From Paractinoplanes tereljensis (lineage in GTDB: Bacteria; Actinomycetota; Actinomycetes; Mycobacteriales; Micromonosporaceae), in NCBI RefSeq assembly GCF_016862435.1, contig NZ_BOMY01000034.1:1-64000 (forward strand): a DNA stretch of 64,000 nucleotides, read 5' to 3'. Both the position numbers and the translations under genes were made by a program. The first letter of the stretch is position 1; every line of letters begins with the position of its first letter. The notes beneath the pieces are model-generated. The model saw only the letters and a list, made by a program, of their open reading frames with translations. It searched no databases and was not told where the DNA came from. This document shows, in pieces, positions 31,142-40,800 of the stretch.

Positions 31142-31687
31142 ATGGCGGACGGACGGCGTGCGGAACTTCTCGAGCTCGCGTACGCGTACGTCCGCGATCA
31201 TGGCCTTTCCGGCCTTTCCCTGCGGCCTCTGGCCGCCGCGATCGGATCCAGCCCGCGGGTCCTGCTGTTCCTGTTCGGCAGCAAGGAGGAGCTGATCCGG
31301 GCGCTGCTCGCCCGGGCCCGGGCCGACGAACTGGCGCTGCTCGCCTCGCTCGGCGCGCCGGACGGCCTGCCGGCCGCCGCTCAGGCCGTCTGGGGATGGC
31401 TTTCCGACCCGGCGCACGCTCCGCTGTTGCGTCTCTGGCTTGAGGCGTACGCGCGGAGCACGGTCGACGGCGACGCGGGTCCCTGGACCGGTTTCGCCCG
31501 CGCGACGGTGGCCGACTGGCTGGCCGTCCTGGAGCGGGCCGATCCGTCCGCCGACCCGGCCCGCCGGACCGCGGTGCTGGCCGTGCTCCGGGGCGCGCTG
31601 CTCGACCTGCTCGCCACCGGTGACACCGCCCGGACCACCGCCGCCGTACACCTCGCTTTGTTCGTCGGCCTGAAGTCTGACGTCTGA
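31142..31687 (+). CDS. TetR family transcriptional regulator
   Basis: A 181-residue TetR protein. The N-terminal HTH (~8-50; L-S-L-R-P-L-A-A-A-I-G-S-S-P-R-V-L-L-F-L-F) is followed by a helical ligand domain. ATG 31142 was chosen because it gives the standard N-terminus 18 bp after the operator; the longer open frame would span the operator. Ligand unknown; the divergent GNAT gene is the probable target. Confidence 0.88.
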   Translation: MADGRRAELLELAYAYVRDHGLSGLSLRPLAAAIGSSPRVLLFLFGSKEELIRALLARARADELALLASLGAPDGLPAAAQAVWGWLSDPAHAPLLRLWLEAYARSTVDGDAGPWTGFARATVADWLAVLERADPSADPARRTAVLAVLRGALLDLLATGDTARTTAAVHLALFVGLKSDV

Positions 31688-31763
31688 ACTAACCGCAACC
31701 CCGGTATGGCCGCCGCGCGACGGGACTACCGTCACGCTGTCCGGTCCAGGTGGAAAGGTCGCG

Positions 31764-33233
31764 GTGGTGAAGCTTCCGGCGGAGATGCTGGCCGCGATCG
31801 TCGAGCAGTCCTCCGACGCGATCATCGCGAGCACGCTCGACGGCACGATCACGCTGTGGAACGCCGGCGCGGAACGCATCTACGGGTACTCGGCCGGCGA
31901 GGCCCTCGGGCGGCACCTGTCCGAGTTCATCCTGCCCGGCCGGGTCGCTGCCCTCGACGCGTCCCTGGCCAAACTCGCCGCCGGGCAGCACGTTCAGCTG
32001 GACGAGGTGCCCCGGGCCCACCGGGACGGCACCGCGGTGCTCGTATCGGTGCTGGTCTCGCCGATCCGCGACGAACACGGCCGGGTGGTGGCGGTCGCCG
32101 CCACCGAACGGGACATCACCGACCAGAAGCGGCGCGAGACCGAGTCCGCGCGGGCGGCCCGGCTGGCCGGCCTCGGCCAGCTGGCCGGCGGCATCGCGCA
32201 CGACTTCAACAACCTGCTGGCCATCATTCTCAACTACGCCGACTTCCTGGCCGAGGAGGTCAGCGGCGAGGGCGCCCACGACCTCGCCCGGATCCGGGAC
32301 GCGGCTGACCGGGCCCGGTCGCTGACCGGCCAGCTGCTGCTGTTCGCCAAGCGGGAACCCACCCAGGTGGCGGTGGTCGAGCTCAACGAGGTGGTCACCG
32401 AGGCCGGCGAGCTGCTGAGCCGCACCATCGGCGCCCAGATCGAGCTGGTCTGCCGGCCGTGCGCGGGCCGGATCCCGGTGCTGGCCAACCGCGGCCGGCT
32501 CGACCAGATCCTGCTCAACCTGGTCATCAACGCCCGCGACGCGATGCCGGACGGCGGCGTGGTGATGCTGGCGACGGAACTCGCCGAGATCTGCGCGGAC
32601 GGGCCGCTTCCGCCGGGCCGGTACGCCCGCCTCGAGGTCAGCGACACCGGCACCGGGATGACCGCCGAGGTACGCGACCGCCTGTTCGAGCCGTTCTTCA
32701 CCACCAAGCCGGCCGACCGCGGCACCGGCCTGGGGCTGTCCACCGTGCACGGCATCATCGAGGAGGTCGGCGGCCACATCGGGGTCGACTCGACCCCCGG
32801 GATCGGCACCACGTTCCGGATCCTGCTGCCGCTGGCGAACGACCCCGCCGACCCGCCGACCTGCCCCGGACCGGACGAGGACCACCTGGGGCACGGCGAG
32901 CTGGTGGCGGTCATCGAGGACGAGGACGCGGTGCGCGACCTGGTCGTCCGCATCCTGCGGGAACACGGTTACCGGACGGTCGCGGCGAGCCGGGATCCCG
33001 GTACCGACCTCGACGTGGCCCTGCTGATCAGCGACGTCGAACTGCGCGACGGATCGGGCCCGGCCGTCGCCGAGCGGCTCCGCGCCGTGCACCCCGGCCT
33101 GCCGGTGCTGTTCATGTCCGGTTACCACGAGGTCGACACGGCGGAGCCGGTGCTGCGGAAGCCGTTCACCGCGGCTGAGCTGCTCGCCGCCGTCGCCGGA
33201 GTTTTACCGGCAAAATACACCTTATCCCAGTAA
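31764..33233 (+). CDS. PAS-histidine kinase with C-terminal receiver domain (hybrid)
   Basis: A 489-residue soluble hybrid kinase. A PAS domain (~8-118) leads to a HisKA helix pair with the phospho-acceptor His146 (G-G-I-A-H-D-F-N-N), then an HATPase_c domain (N-box L-V-I-N-A-R-D-A-M; G1 D-T-G-T-G-M; F-box F-E-P-F-F-T-T-K; G2 G-T-G-L-G-L). A receiver domain (~375-480) follows with acidic pocket E-D-E-D and a likely phospho-Asp in L-I-S-D-V-E-L. The receiver is short: the region between strands 2 and 3 lacks the usual helix. No response regulator gene adjoins. GTG start. Confidence 0.88.
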   Translation: MVKLPAEMLAAIVEQSSDAIIASTLDGTITLWNAGAERIYGYSAGEALGRHLSEFILPGRVAALDASLAKLAAGQHVQLDEVPRAHRDGTAVLVSVLVSPIRDEHGRVVAVAATERDITDQKRRETESARAARLAGLGQLAGGIAHDFNNLLAIILNYADFLAEEVSGEGAHDLARIRDAADRARSLTGQLLLFAKREPTQVAVVELNEVVTEAGELLSRTIGAQIELVCRPCAGRIPVLANRGRLDQILLNLVINARDAMPDGGVVMLATELAEICADGPLPPGRYARLEVSDTGTGMTAEVRDRLFEPFFTTKPADRGTGLGLSTVHGIIEEVGGHIGVDSTPGIGTTFRILLPLANDPADPPTCPGPDEDHLGHGELVAVIEDEDAVRDLVVRILREHGYRTVAASRDPGTDLDVALLISDVELRDGSGPAVAERLRAVHPGLPVLFMSGYHEVDTAEPVLRKPFTAAELLAAVAGVLPAKYTLSQ

Positions 33234-33322
33234 AAAGGTTAGGCCATACGGCCGATTACGCAGCGTCTATGGCGGAGCATGATTCATATACAGAACGTGT
33301 TGGAGCCAGAGGAGGCGACATC

Positions 33323-33634
33323 ATGTTGTTGCAGGGCAGCCGGTCCGCACAGCGGCCGATCCAGGTAGTCCCCACCCACCCCGAGCAGGCCCCCGCCGGC
33401 CCGGAACCCACCACCGAGCCGGTCGCTTACGAGCCACGCCGGTCCTACGCCCCGATCAGCTGGGAACAGCCCAGCCTGGGCAAGTCGGTCGCCACCGGTC
33501 TCGGCGGCATCGCCCGCACCACGCTGTTGTTCCTGCTGGCCGGCGCGGTCTTCGTCGGCGCGGCGATGGCCATCGCGATCGTCGTGACCAGCGTCGTGTT
33601 CGGCCTGGGCTTCGACGCCGGAACCGGTTACTGA
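33323..33634 (+). CDS. Small single-pass membrane protein, hypothetical
   Basis: A 103-residue protein: a Pro/Glu-rich cytoplasmic-type N-terminus (~1-60) and one long hydrophobic segment (~68-97) ending at the C-terminus. The Shine-Dalgarno AGAGGAGG lies about 9 nt upstream of ATG 33323, which decides the start over 33269. Its last 7 bases overlap the convergent propeller gene. I do not recognise the family. Confidence 0.7.
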   Translation: MLLQGSRSAQRPIQVVPTHPEQAPAGPEPTTEPVAYEPRRSYAPISWEQPSLGKSVATGLGGIARTTLLFLLAGAVFVGAAMAIAIVVTSVVFGLGFDAGTGY

Positions 33635-34791
33635 GCGGAGTTCCAGAGGGCGGCCGGTGACTCGGCGTCGGGGATCAGCAGTTGTGGCGCCCCGCCGCCG
33701 CCGGCCGGCACCACCCAGACGTCCGCGGCCTTCGGGCCGCGGCGTACGGCGTACATCACGGTGCGGTCGTCGAACCAGGCCGCCTGGTCGTCCACGCTGC
33801 GGGTCTCGGCCAGCCGGGTGCGGCGCAGGGTGGCCAGGTCGAGCACGCTGAGCCGCCAGCCCTTGGCCGGGTTGCCGCCGACCGCCTCCTTGAAGGCGAT
33901 CCGGGTGCCGTCCGGCGACAGCGACGGGCACTCGACGTTGACGGCGAGGGTGCGCACGGTCTGCGCGGTCACGTCCCCGGCGACCAGATAACGCCGGCCG
34001 GCGGTCGACATGGTCGCGTAGAAATGCCGGTCGTCGTCGAAGGTGACACCCCAGAAGTTGAGGTCGACGTTGCGGTAGGGCCGCCCGTCCCGGGTCACCG
34101 CGAAGCTCTCCAGGGAGTCGACGGTCTCACCGGTGGCGGTGTTCAGCATGCCGACCCGGGTGGAGAACTTCCCGCCGTTGTAGCTGTCTCCCGTCACGAA
34201 GACGGTCCAGGTCAGCACGTGCCCGCTCGGCGCGACGCGGGCCCGGTTGGGCACGCCGACCAGCGGATAGGTGTCCTTGACCGCGAGATGCCGGTCGAGC
34301 ACGGCGAGCTGGTAGGTGGCGAGCGGGCCGTCCGGCCGCAGGCACAGGGCTGCTCCGGCGGCCGCGTAAACCCGGTCGCACGCCAGTCCCGACACCGCGC
34401 GGGGGCCGGCCGCGTCGGCGCGCGGCACCGTCGCCACCCGGCCGTAGCTGCCGGACGCCGTGCTGCGGAAGAGCAGGCGCTCCCCCGGCCCGGCGTCGAC
34501 GACGCTCGCGGCCACAGCCGGAGCTTTATCGCGGTTCCCGGCAACGATCACGTAGGCGACGGCCCCCGCGAGCAGGGTTGCGGTGAGGCCGGCCGCGAGC
34601 AGAACGCGCCCGCGTAGGCTCATGCCAACTTCGTCACCGCGCGGGCTCGCGTTGGTTGCATCGGCTCCAGGCGGGCTCGCGTTGGTTGCATCGGCGTCGG
34701 GCGGGCTCATGTTGACTGAATCAACATTGACGGCTGCATCACGTGTTGACGTGTTGATGTCGTGTTGACTGTCAACGTGTGGGGCGCTCAT
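33628..34791 (-). CDS. Membrane-anchored beta-propeller (TolB/WD40-like) protein
   Basis: A 387-residue protein. After an odd N-terminal tail (~1-56) comes one membrane helix (~62-84), then an extracellular domain with PD40/TolB-like repeats (S-P-D-G-T-R-I-A-F-K near 305; A-P-S-G-H-V-L-T-W near 190). The start at 34791 overlaps the MFS stop by 4 bp (ATGA), supporting it; ATG 34623 just before the helix is the alternative and would leave the GTTGAC repeat non-coding. The tail includes repeats A-D-A-T-N-A-S-P encoded by 24-27-bp DNA repeats. Function unknown; probably works with the co-transcribed MFS transporter. Confidence 0.72.
   Translation of the reverse strand: MSAPHVDSQHDINTSTRDAAVNVDSVNMSPPDADATNASPPGADATNASPRGDEVGMSLRGRVLLAAGLTATLLAGAVAYVIVAGNRDKAPAVAASVVDAGPGERLLFRSTASGSYGRVATVPRADAAGPRAVSGLACDRVYAAAGAALCLRPDGPLATYQLAVLDRHLAVKDTYPLVGVPNRARVAPSGHVLTWTVFVTGDSYNGGKFSTRVGMLNTATGETVDSLESFAVTRDGRPYRNVDLNFWGVTFDDDRHFYATMSTAGRRYLVAGDVTAQTVRTLAVNVECPSLSPDGTRIAFKEAVGGNPAKGWRLSVLDLATLRRTRLAETRSVDDQAAWFDDRTVMYAVRRGPKAADVWVVPAGGGGAPQLLIPDAESPAALWNSAQ
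34711..34779 (-). repeat. GTTGAC/GTCAAC-rich dispersed repeat, copy 2
   Basis: On the minus strand this block matches copy 1 (749-823): 26 of 28 bases at one end (including ACGACATCAACACGT) and 21 of 22 at the other (CGTCAATGTTGAT..CAGTCAAC). It overlaps the first ~26 codons of the propeller gene if that gene starts at 34791. Confidence 0.7.
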
Positions 34792-36044
34792 CGGGTCGCT
34801 CGGTGGGTGCGCAGCAGCAGGGTCGCGGAGCCGGCCAGGGTCAGGGTGGCGGCGGCGAGCACCGCGCGGATCGCCCCGGCCGCGCCGAACCACTGCCAGG
34901 CCAGGCCGAACAGCACCGACGAGACCAGGTAGGCGAGGGCCTGGCCGGTCTGGATCAGGGCGAGGCCGGTGGTGCGAAGTTCGGGCGGGAGCAGCGGACC
35001 GGCCACGGCCATCAGCACGCCGTCGGTGGCCGCGTAGAAAACGCCGTACAGAAGAAGCACCGTGACCAGCGCGCCGGAGCCGGACCACGACGTCGCCAGG
35101 ATCAGGTAGACGAGCAGCAGGGCGGCGTAGCCGCCGAGGAAGACCCGGGTCCGGCCGGCCCGGTCGGCGAGGGCGCCGAGCGGGACCGCGAGGACCAGGT
35201 AGGCGAGGCTGGTGCCGACCGCGAGCAGCGGGAACCAGCCGGTGGCGATGTCCTCGCGGCGCTGCAGCAGCAGATAGACGAAGCCGTCGCCGATGGTGCT
35301 GAGGCCGAGCAGGATGGCCCCGGCCAGCAGGGCCCGCACCCGGCCGTCCTTGATCAGCGCAGCGGCCCGGCGCGGAGTCACCGCCCCCGGCCGAGCAGCG
35401 GCAGCACCGCCCTCCGTCAGAGGGGCACGCTGGTCGCGGACGAACAGGATCAGGATCAGGACGCCGATGGTGGCTATGCAGCCGCTCACTACGAAGACCG
35501 CGTCGAACGCCTGGCCGGAACCGGCCAGCACGGCCAGGGCCACCAGCGGGCCGGCGAAAGCGCCCGCGCTGTCCATCGCACGATGCACGCCGAACGCCCG
35601 CCCCAGCGCCGACGGTGGCGTCGACAGGGTGATCAGGGCGTCGCGTGGGGCGGTGCGCAAGCCCTTGCCGGCTCGGTCGGCGATGATCGCGGCGCCGATG
35701 CCGGGCAGGGAGCTGCCGGCCAGCAGCAGGGCGGCCTTGGCTGCGGCCGAGATGCCGTAGCCGAGGCCGGCCACCAGTTTGCGGCGCTGCGCCCGGTCGG
35801 CCAGATAGCCGCCGGCCAGGCGCAGCAGTGCGGTTGCCCCGGTGTAGAGGCCGTCCACCAGGCCGAACACCGCCGGGCCGAGGCCCAGACCGACTACCAG
35901 GTAGAGCGGGAGGACCGCGGTGACCATCTCACTCGACACGTCCGTGACCAGGCTGACCGTGCCCAGCGCCAGGACGTTCGCCGCGACTTTAGCGGCTTTT
36001 GTCCGAGTGGACGGCGTGCGGCGGTCCACCGAGGCGAGGTACAT
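34788..36044 (-). CDS. MFS transporter
   Basis: A 418-residue protein with about 12 membrane helices. Between helices 2 and 3 is G-G-Y-L-A-D-R-A-Q-R-R-K, the MFS motif A (G-x-x-x-D-R-x-x-R-R); the second-half copy is G-A-L-A-D-R-A-G-R-T-R. The K-G-L-R-T-A-P-R-D-A segment matches a branch of MFS permeases often annotated as YajR/tetracycline-like. Substrate unknown. It precedes and overlaps the propeller gene. Confidence 0.88.
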   Translation of the reverse strand: MYLASVDRRTPSTRTKAAKVAANVLALGTVSLVTDVSSEMVTAVLPLYLVVGLGLGPAVFGLVDGLYTGATALLRLAGGYLADRAQRRKLVAGLGYGISAAAKAALLLAGSSLPGIGAAIIADRAGKGLRTAPRDALITLSTPPSALGRAFGVHRAMDSAGAFAGPLVALAVLAGSGQAFDAVFVVSGCIATIGVLILILFVRDQRAPLTEGGAAAARPGAVTPRRAAALIKDGRVRALLAGAILLGLSTIGDGFVYLLLQRREDIATGWFPLLAVGTSLAYLVLAVPLGALADRAGRTRVFLGGYAALLLVYLILATSWSGSGALVTVLLLYGVFYAATDGVLMAVAGPLLPPELRTTGLALIQTGQALAYLVSSVLFGLAWQWFGAAGAIRAVLAAATLTLAGSATLLLRTHRATR

Positions 36045-36051
36045 CTAAGCG

Positions 36052-36891
36052 TCAGTTCCACACGTCGGTGATCGGGGTCGCGCCGGCGGCGCCGCCGAGG
36101 GCGGTCAGGCCGTACGCGGTTTCGATGGTCCGCAGCACCGTGTAGTGGGTGATCTTCGTGGAGTAGGTGCCGGTCTTGACGTGGGCGCCGACGAACGTCG
36201 TGTAGATGTGGTTGAGCGACAGCGAGTTGTCCTCGTCGAAATTCACGATCAGCAGGCTGTTGTTGTTCTTGGCCCATTGGGCGTACCCGTCGAGGTTGTT
36301 CTGCAACCAGGTGTTGCCGGTGCCGACGCTGCAGTCGTGCATGTCGTTGCACATGTTCGGGGTGACGAACGCGACGGTGGGCAGCGCGGCGTAATCAGCC
36401 GGGAAGCTCGACCAGGTCAGGTTGCTGGCGGCCGGCACGTTGGAGAAGTCGACCCAGCTGTTGTGCTTGCGCCGGTAGGTGCCGCTGGAGCAGCCGGTGT
36501 AACCGTTCGACGGCATCGACTCGGAGTAACCCTTGAAGCTCAGCCCGGCGGTGATCAGCTGGGCGCCGAGGTTGTTGCCGGTGAAGGTCTTCGGGCAGTC
36601 GTCGTTGGTGACGCCCTGGGTGGCGCCGGAGAACAGCGCGATGTAGTTCGGCTGGCTCGGGTGGGTGATCGCGTACGACTGGGAGAAACTCGCCCCCTGC
36701 GCGGCCAGGGACTTGAAGTAGGGGGCACTGGACGCGGTGATCTGCGAGGTCGCCTTGTTCTCGAACATCACCAGGACGATGTGGTCGAAGCGGGGGACGG
36801 TGGTGGCAGCCTGGGCAGCCGGGGTCACCGACAGGCCGGCCGCGACCAGAGCGAGGGTCGCCGCAGCGACCGAAACACGCCGAACGGACAT
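36052..36891 (-). CDS. Secreted phosphoesterase (phospholipase C/acid phosphatase family)
   Basis: A 279-residue exported protein. The signal peptide (~1-28) ends A-Q-A-A. The start of the mature domain, H-I-V-L-V-M-F-E-N-K, is the metal-binding signature of the PF04185 phosphoesterases; T-H-P-S-Q-P-N-Y and N-D-M-H-D-C-S follow, and F-D-E-D-N is a later metal motif. It would hydrolyse phosphate esters outside the cell. ATG 36891 gives the signal peptide. It follows the DUF1775 gene by 56 bp. Confidence 0.85.
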   Translation of the reverse strand: MSVRRVSVAAATLALVAAGLSVTPAAQAATTVPRFDHIVLVMFENKATSQITASSAPYFKSLAAQGASFSQSYAITHPSQPNYIALFSGATQGVTNDDCPKTFTGNNLGAQLITAGLSFKGYSESMPSNGYTGCSSGTYRRKHNSWVDFSNVPAASNLTWSSFPADYAALPTVAFVTPNMCNDMHDCSVGTGNTWLQNNLDGYAQWAKNNNSLLIVNFDEDNSLSLNHIYTTFVGAHVKTGTYSTKITHYTVLRTIETAYGLTALGGAAGATPITDVWN

Positions 36892-36947
36892 GCCTGCATC
36901 GTCGGCAAAGACGGACAAGCACGCCCGGACGGTACGTTCACTACAGG

Positions 36948-37649
36948 TTAAGAATTGACGTCGCTCGATCCCGACCGGCCGCGCCGCAGCACCACGAACC
37001 CGGCGACGGCGGCCAGCACGACCGCGATGACCACCCAGATCCACCAGGAGGAGCTTCCGCTGTCGTCGGCGGCCGGCTCAGCGACCACCGGGGCGGCCGA
37101 GGACGGCGCAACCGAAGGCGGCGCGACCGAGGACGGCGCGACCGAAGGAGTGGTGGCGGCCGTCGACGGGCCGGGCTTCAGCGTTACCAGCGGCGCCGGA
37201 TTGTCCGGCTCGTCCTTGCCCTGCTCCTGGATCTCGATCCAGCGGACGACCTCGCCGTCGGAGTACGTCTCCAGGGTCTTGAACGACAGCCGGGTCTCAC
37301 CGTCCGGCAGCTTCGCGATCCTGACCTTCCAGACCGCGTCGACGCCCACCTTCAGCGCCTTGCCACCGACCGTGAACCCGTCCGCGGTGGCCGTGAACGT
37401 CCAGCCGGCCGGGGCCTTGACCAGGGTGACGCCGGACGGCGCGATCCCGGTCGGCAGCACCACCCGCTCGGACTCGATGCCGGCGTCGGAGCTCTCCGCC
37501 TCCCCGTTGAAGGTCAGCGTCACATTCTCCGCGCCCGCGGTCGTCTTGTCCGCGCTCACCTCGACATGAGCCAGCGCCGGGCCCGCCAGCCCCAGCACCG
37601 CTACTCCTGCTACGGCACCCACCGTGACCACACGCGAACCGAAACGCAC
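36948..37649 (-). CDS. YcnI-like (DUF1775) copper-associated membrane protein
   Basis: A 233-residue protein. A signal peptide (~1-27, ending A-L-A) is followed directly by His28 in H-V-E-V, the free N-terminal His that binds copper in YcnI-type proteins. The DUF1775 beta domain spans ~28-155, then an Ala/Pro/Ser-rich stalk (S-V-A-P repeats) and a C-terminal membrane helix (~203-222). The role is probably copper handling at the cell surface. The usual partners (CopC/PCuAC) are not adjacent. GTG 37649 was chosen for the signal peptide. Confidence 0.87.
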   Translation of the reverse strand: MRFGSRVVTVGAVAGVAVLGLAGPALAHVEVSADKTTAGAENVTLTFNGEAESSDAGIESERVVLPTGIAPSGVTLVKAPAGWTFTATADGFTVGGKALKVGVDAVWKVRIAKLPDGETRLSFKTLETYSDGEVVRWIEIQEQGKDEPDNPAPLVTLKPGPSTAATTPSVAPSSVAPPSVAPSSAAPVVAEPAADDSGSSSWWIWVVIAVVLAAVAGFVVLRRGRSGSSDVNS

Positions 37650-37819
37650 CCTGCGACCACCTTCACCATCGGAGCTGACCTGACAACAGTCGCCCCACCG
37701 GGGCGGAAAGTTCCGGCGAATCGTACGACGGTGAAACCGCAAAGCACTCAAGCCGATGGCGGCACGCCCGATCAAACGTCTGAGGGCAACACTGCCGTCC
37801 CGGGCCTGATCGGAGAGCG

Positions 37820-40800
37820 ATGACGACGCGAGTCGCACGGGCGTGTTTCGCCGCGTGGATCGTGGTACTCACCGCCGTCTACTACACGTTCCCGGGCAGC
37901 CACCTGTACACGTGGGCGGCGCTGGGCTACTCCAGCGCGGCGATGATCGTGGTGGGCGTACGCCTCAACAAGCCGGACCACCGGCTGGCCTGGTACCTGA
38001 TCGCGGTCGCCCTGGTCACCTTCAACACCGGCGACAACGCGTACAACCTGATCCTCGCTCTGGGCCGGGTACCGGCCTTCCCGGGCATCGCCGATGTGCT
38101 CTATCTGCTGGTCTATCCGCTGATCACAGCGGGTTTCATCATGTTCGTCCGGTACCGCTCGGGCGGCGTGTCCAACCGCGCCGCGCTGCTCGACGCGCTG
38201 GTCCCGACGGTCGGGCTCGGCCTGCTGTCCTGGATCTACTGGATCGCGCCGTTCACCCGCTCGCACGACCTGTCCCTGCTGGAGAAGCTGGTCTCGGTCG
38301 GCTACCCGCTCGGCGACGTGCTGGCGCTGGCGATGACCCTGCGGCTGTTCACCATCCCGGGCCGGCGGCCGCGGGCGCTCACCGCGATCGCCGTCGCCAT
38401 GGTCGGCCTGCTGGTCTCCGACATCCTGTACGGCCAGTCGCAGCTCAACAGCGACTGGACCCTCGGCGGCCCGGTCGATCTGGGCTGGATCGTCTTCTAC
38501 GCGGTGATGGGCTACACGGCCCTGATGCCGTCGATGCGCAAGCTCACCGAGCCGTCCATCAGCAGCGGGCACGAGACCCCGCACCGGATCATCCCGATGG
38601 CCTCGGCCGCCCTGATCGCCCCGGTCGCGCTCTACCTGGAGTGGATCCGCGGCGCCGACGTGGAGAACGCCCGCGACGGCGTGGTCGACGCGCCGGTCAT
38701 CGCGGCCGCCGCCGCGCTCATGTTCGTGCTGGTCATCGCCCGGGTCAACGGCCTCGCCGTGGACCAGCGGCGGGCCCGGGCCCGGGAGCGGGCGCTGCGC
38801 CAGGCCGGCGACAAGCTGTTCGCGGCGGCCACCGTCGACGACGCGCTGCAGGCGACCGCCGACGCCATCGGCACCCTGATGCCCACGGACACCCCGTACG
38901 AGCTGCACCAGATCATCGAGGCCACCGAGACGCCGGAGAACAGCGGGGTCCGGGTGGTCGGCGCCGACCAGGTTCCGGACGGGGTCCCCACCGACGGCTA
39001 CGACACGTTCCTGATCGGCACCCTGCGGCTGCCCGGCACGCCGTCGCGGCAGCTGCTCGGCATCCTGGCCGCGCCCGGCCCGGTACTGCGCGACATGGTG
39101 GACACCTTCGCCGCGCTGACCGCGCAGGTCGAGGTCGTCCTCGAGCGGATCGCGCTGAGCGGCGAGGTCAACCGCCGGGACAGCGAGGCCTGGTTCCGGA
39201 CCCTGATCCAGAACTCGTCCGACGTGATCCTGATCGTCACCGACGACGACCACATCCGGTACGCCAGCCCGTCCGCGGCCGGCGTCCTCGGCCACGAGGA
39301 CCTGGCCGGCACCCCGCTGACCGCACTGGTCGCGGTCAGCCACCACCAGACCATGCAGCACATCCTGACCGCCGTACGCGGCGGCCGGGGCACCCAGAAC
39401 GCCCCGGACCTGACCGTGCTGCGCGCCGACGGGCAGCTCATCAAGGTCGAGGTCGACGGCCGGGACCTGCGCGACGACCCGACCGTGGGCGGCCTGGTGC
39501 TGACCCTCGGCGACGTCACCGAGCGCCGCCGGCTCGAGGACGACCTGTCCCACCTGGCGTTCCACGACGGCCTCACCGGGCTGGCCAACCGGGTGATGTT
39601 CCGCAACCGGCTCGAGCAGGCGTTCGTCGCCGCCGGGCCGGGCGGCGGCAACCTCAGCGTGCTGTTCGTCGACCTCGACGACTTCAAGGAGGTCAACGAC
39701 ACCCTCGGGCACGCCGTCGGCGACGAGCTGCTGGTCACCGTGGGCTCGCGGATCACCGACGTGGTCGGCGAGCACGCGCTGTCGGCCCGGATGGGTGGCG
39801 ACGAGTTCGCCGTACTCCTGGAGGGTTGTCCGGACGCGGCCGCGGCCGACGCCGTCGCCGCCCGCATCGTGGCGTCCCTGGCGGTCCCGTTCGAGGTCAG
39901 CGACGGCCTGGGCGGTAGCCACATCGTCAGCGGCGCGGCCAGCGTAGGCGTGGCCGCCAGCACCGACGCGGACAGCGCCACCGAGCTGCTGCGGCACGCC
40001 GACCTGGCGCTCTACCAGGCCAAGGGTGGCGCGAAGGGCACCTTCCAGCGCTACCAGCCGGAGCTGCACACCGCGATGAACCAGCGGCTCGAGGTGCGGG
40101 CCGCACTGCACGAGGCGATCGACTCCGAGCAGTTCCGGGTCATGTACCAGCCGATCGTCGACCTGGGCACCGGCCTGATCGCCGGCGTCGAGGCGCTGGT
40201 CCGCTGGGAGCACCCGGTCCGCGGGCTGCTCGGCCCGTACCACTTCATCGAGGTGGCCGAGGAGAGCGGCGCGATCGTGGCGATCGGCGACTGGGTGCTG
40301 AACGAGGCCCTCGGCCAGTTCGCCCGGTGGAAGGCCGACGACCCGGCGATGTCGCTGCGATACGTGAGCGTCAACGTGTCGGCCCGGCAGTTCCGCACGC
40401 CCGGCTTCGTCCAGCGGGTCCGGGAGGCCATCGAGACGTCCGGGGCGCGCCCGGAGTGGCTGCTGCTGGAGATCACCGAGAGCCTGGTGCTGCGCGACGC
40501 CGAGCAGGTCTGGGCCGACCTGCGGGTGCTGCGGGCCCTGGGCGTCCGGATCGCGATCGACGACTTCGGCACCGGGTACTCGTCGCTGAGCTACCTGCGG
40601 CAGATGCCGGTCGACGTGCTGAAGCTCGACAAGTCGTTCATCGACGACATCCTGTCCAGCGAGCAGCAGCACACCATGGTCGACTCGATCGTGGCGCTGG
40701 CCCGCAATCTGGAGCTCAAGGTGATCGCCGAGGGCGTCGAGGACGCCGGCCAGCGGGCCGCCCTGACCCGGATGGGCTGCCCGTACGCGCAGGGCTACCT

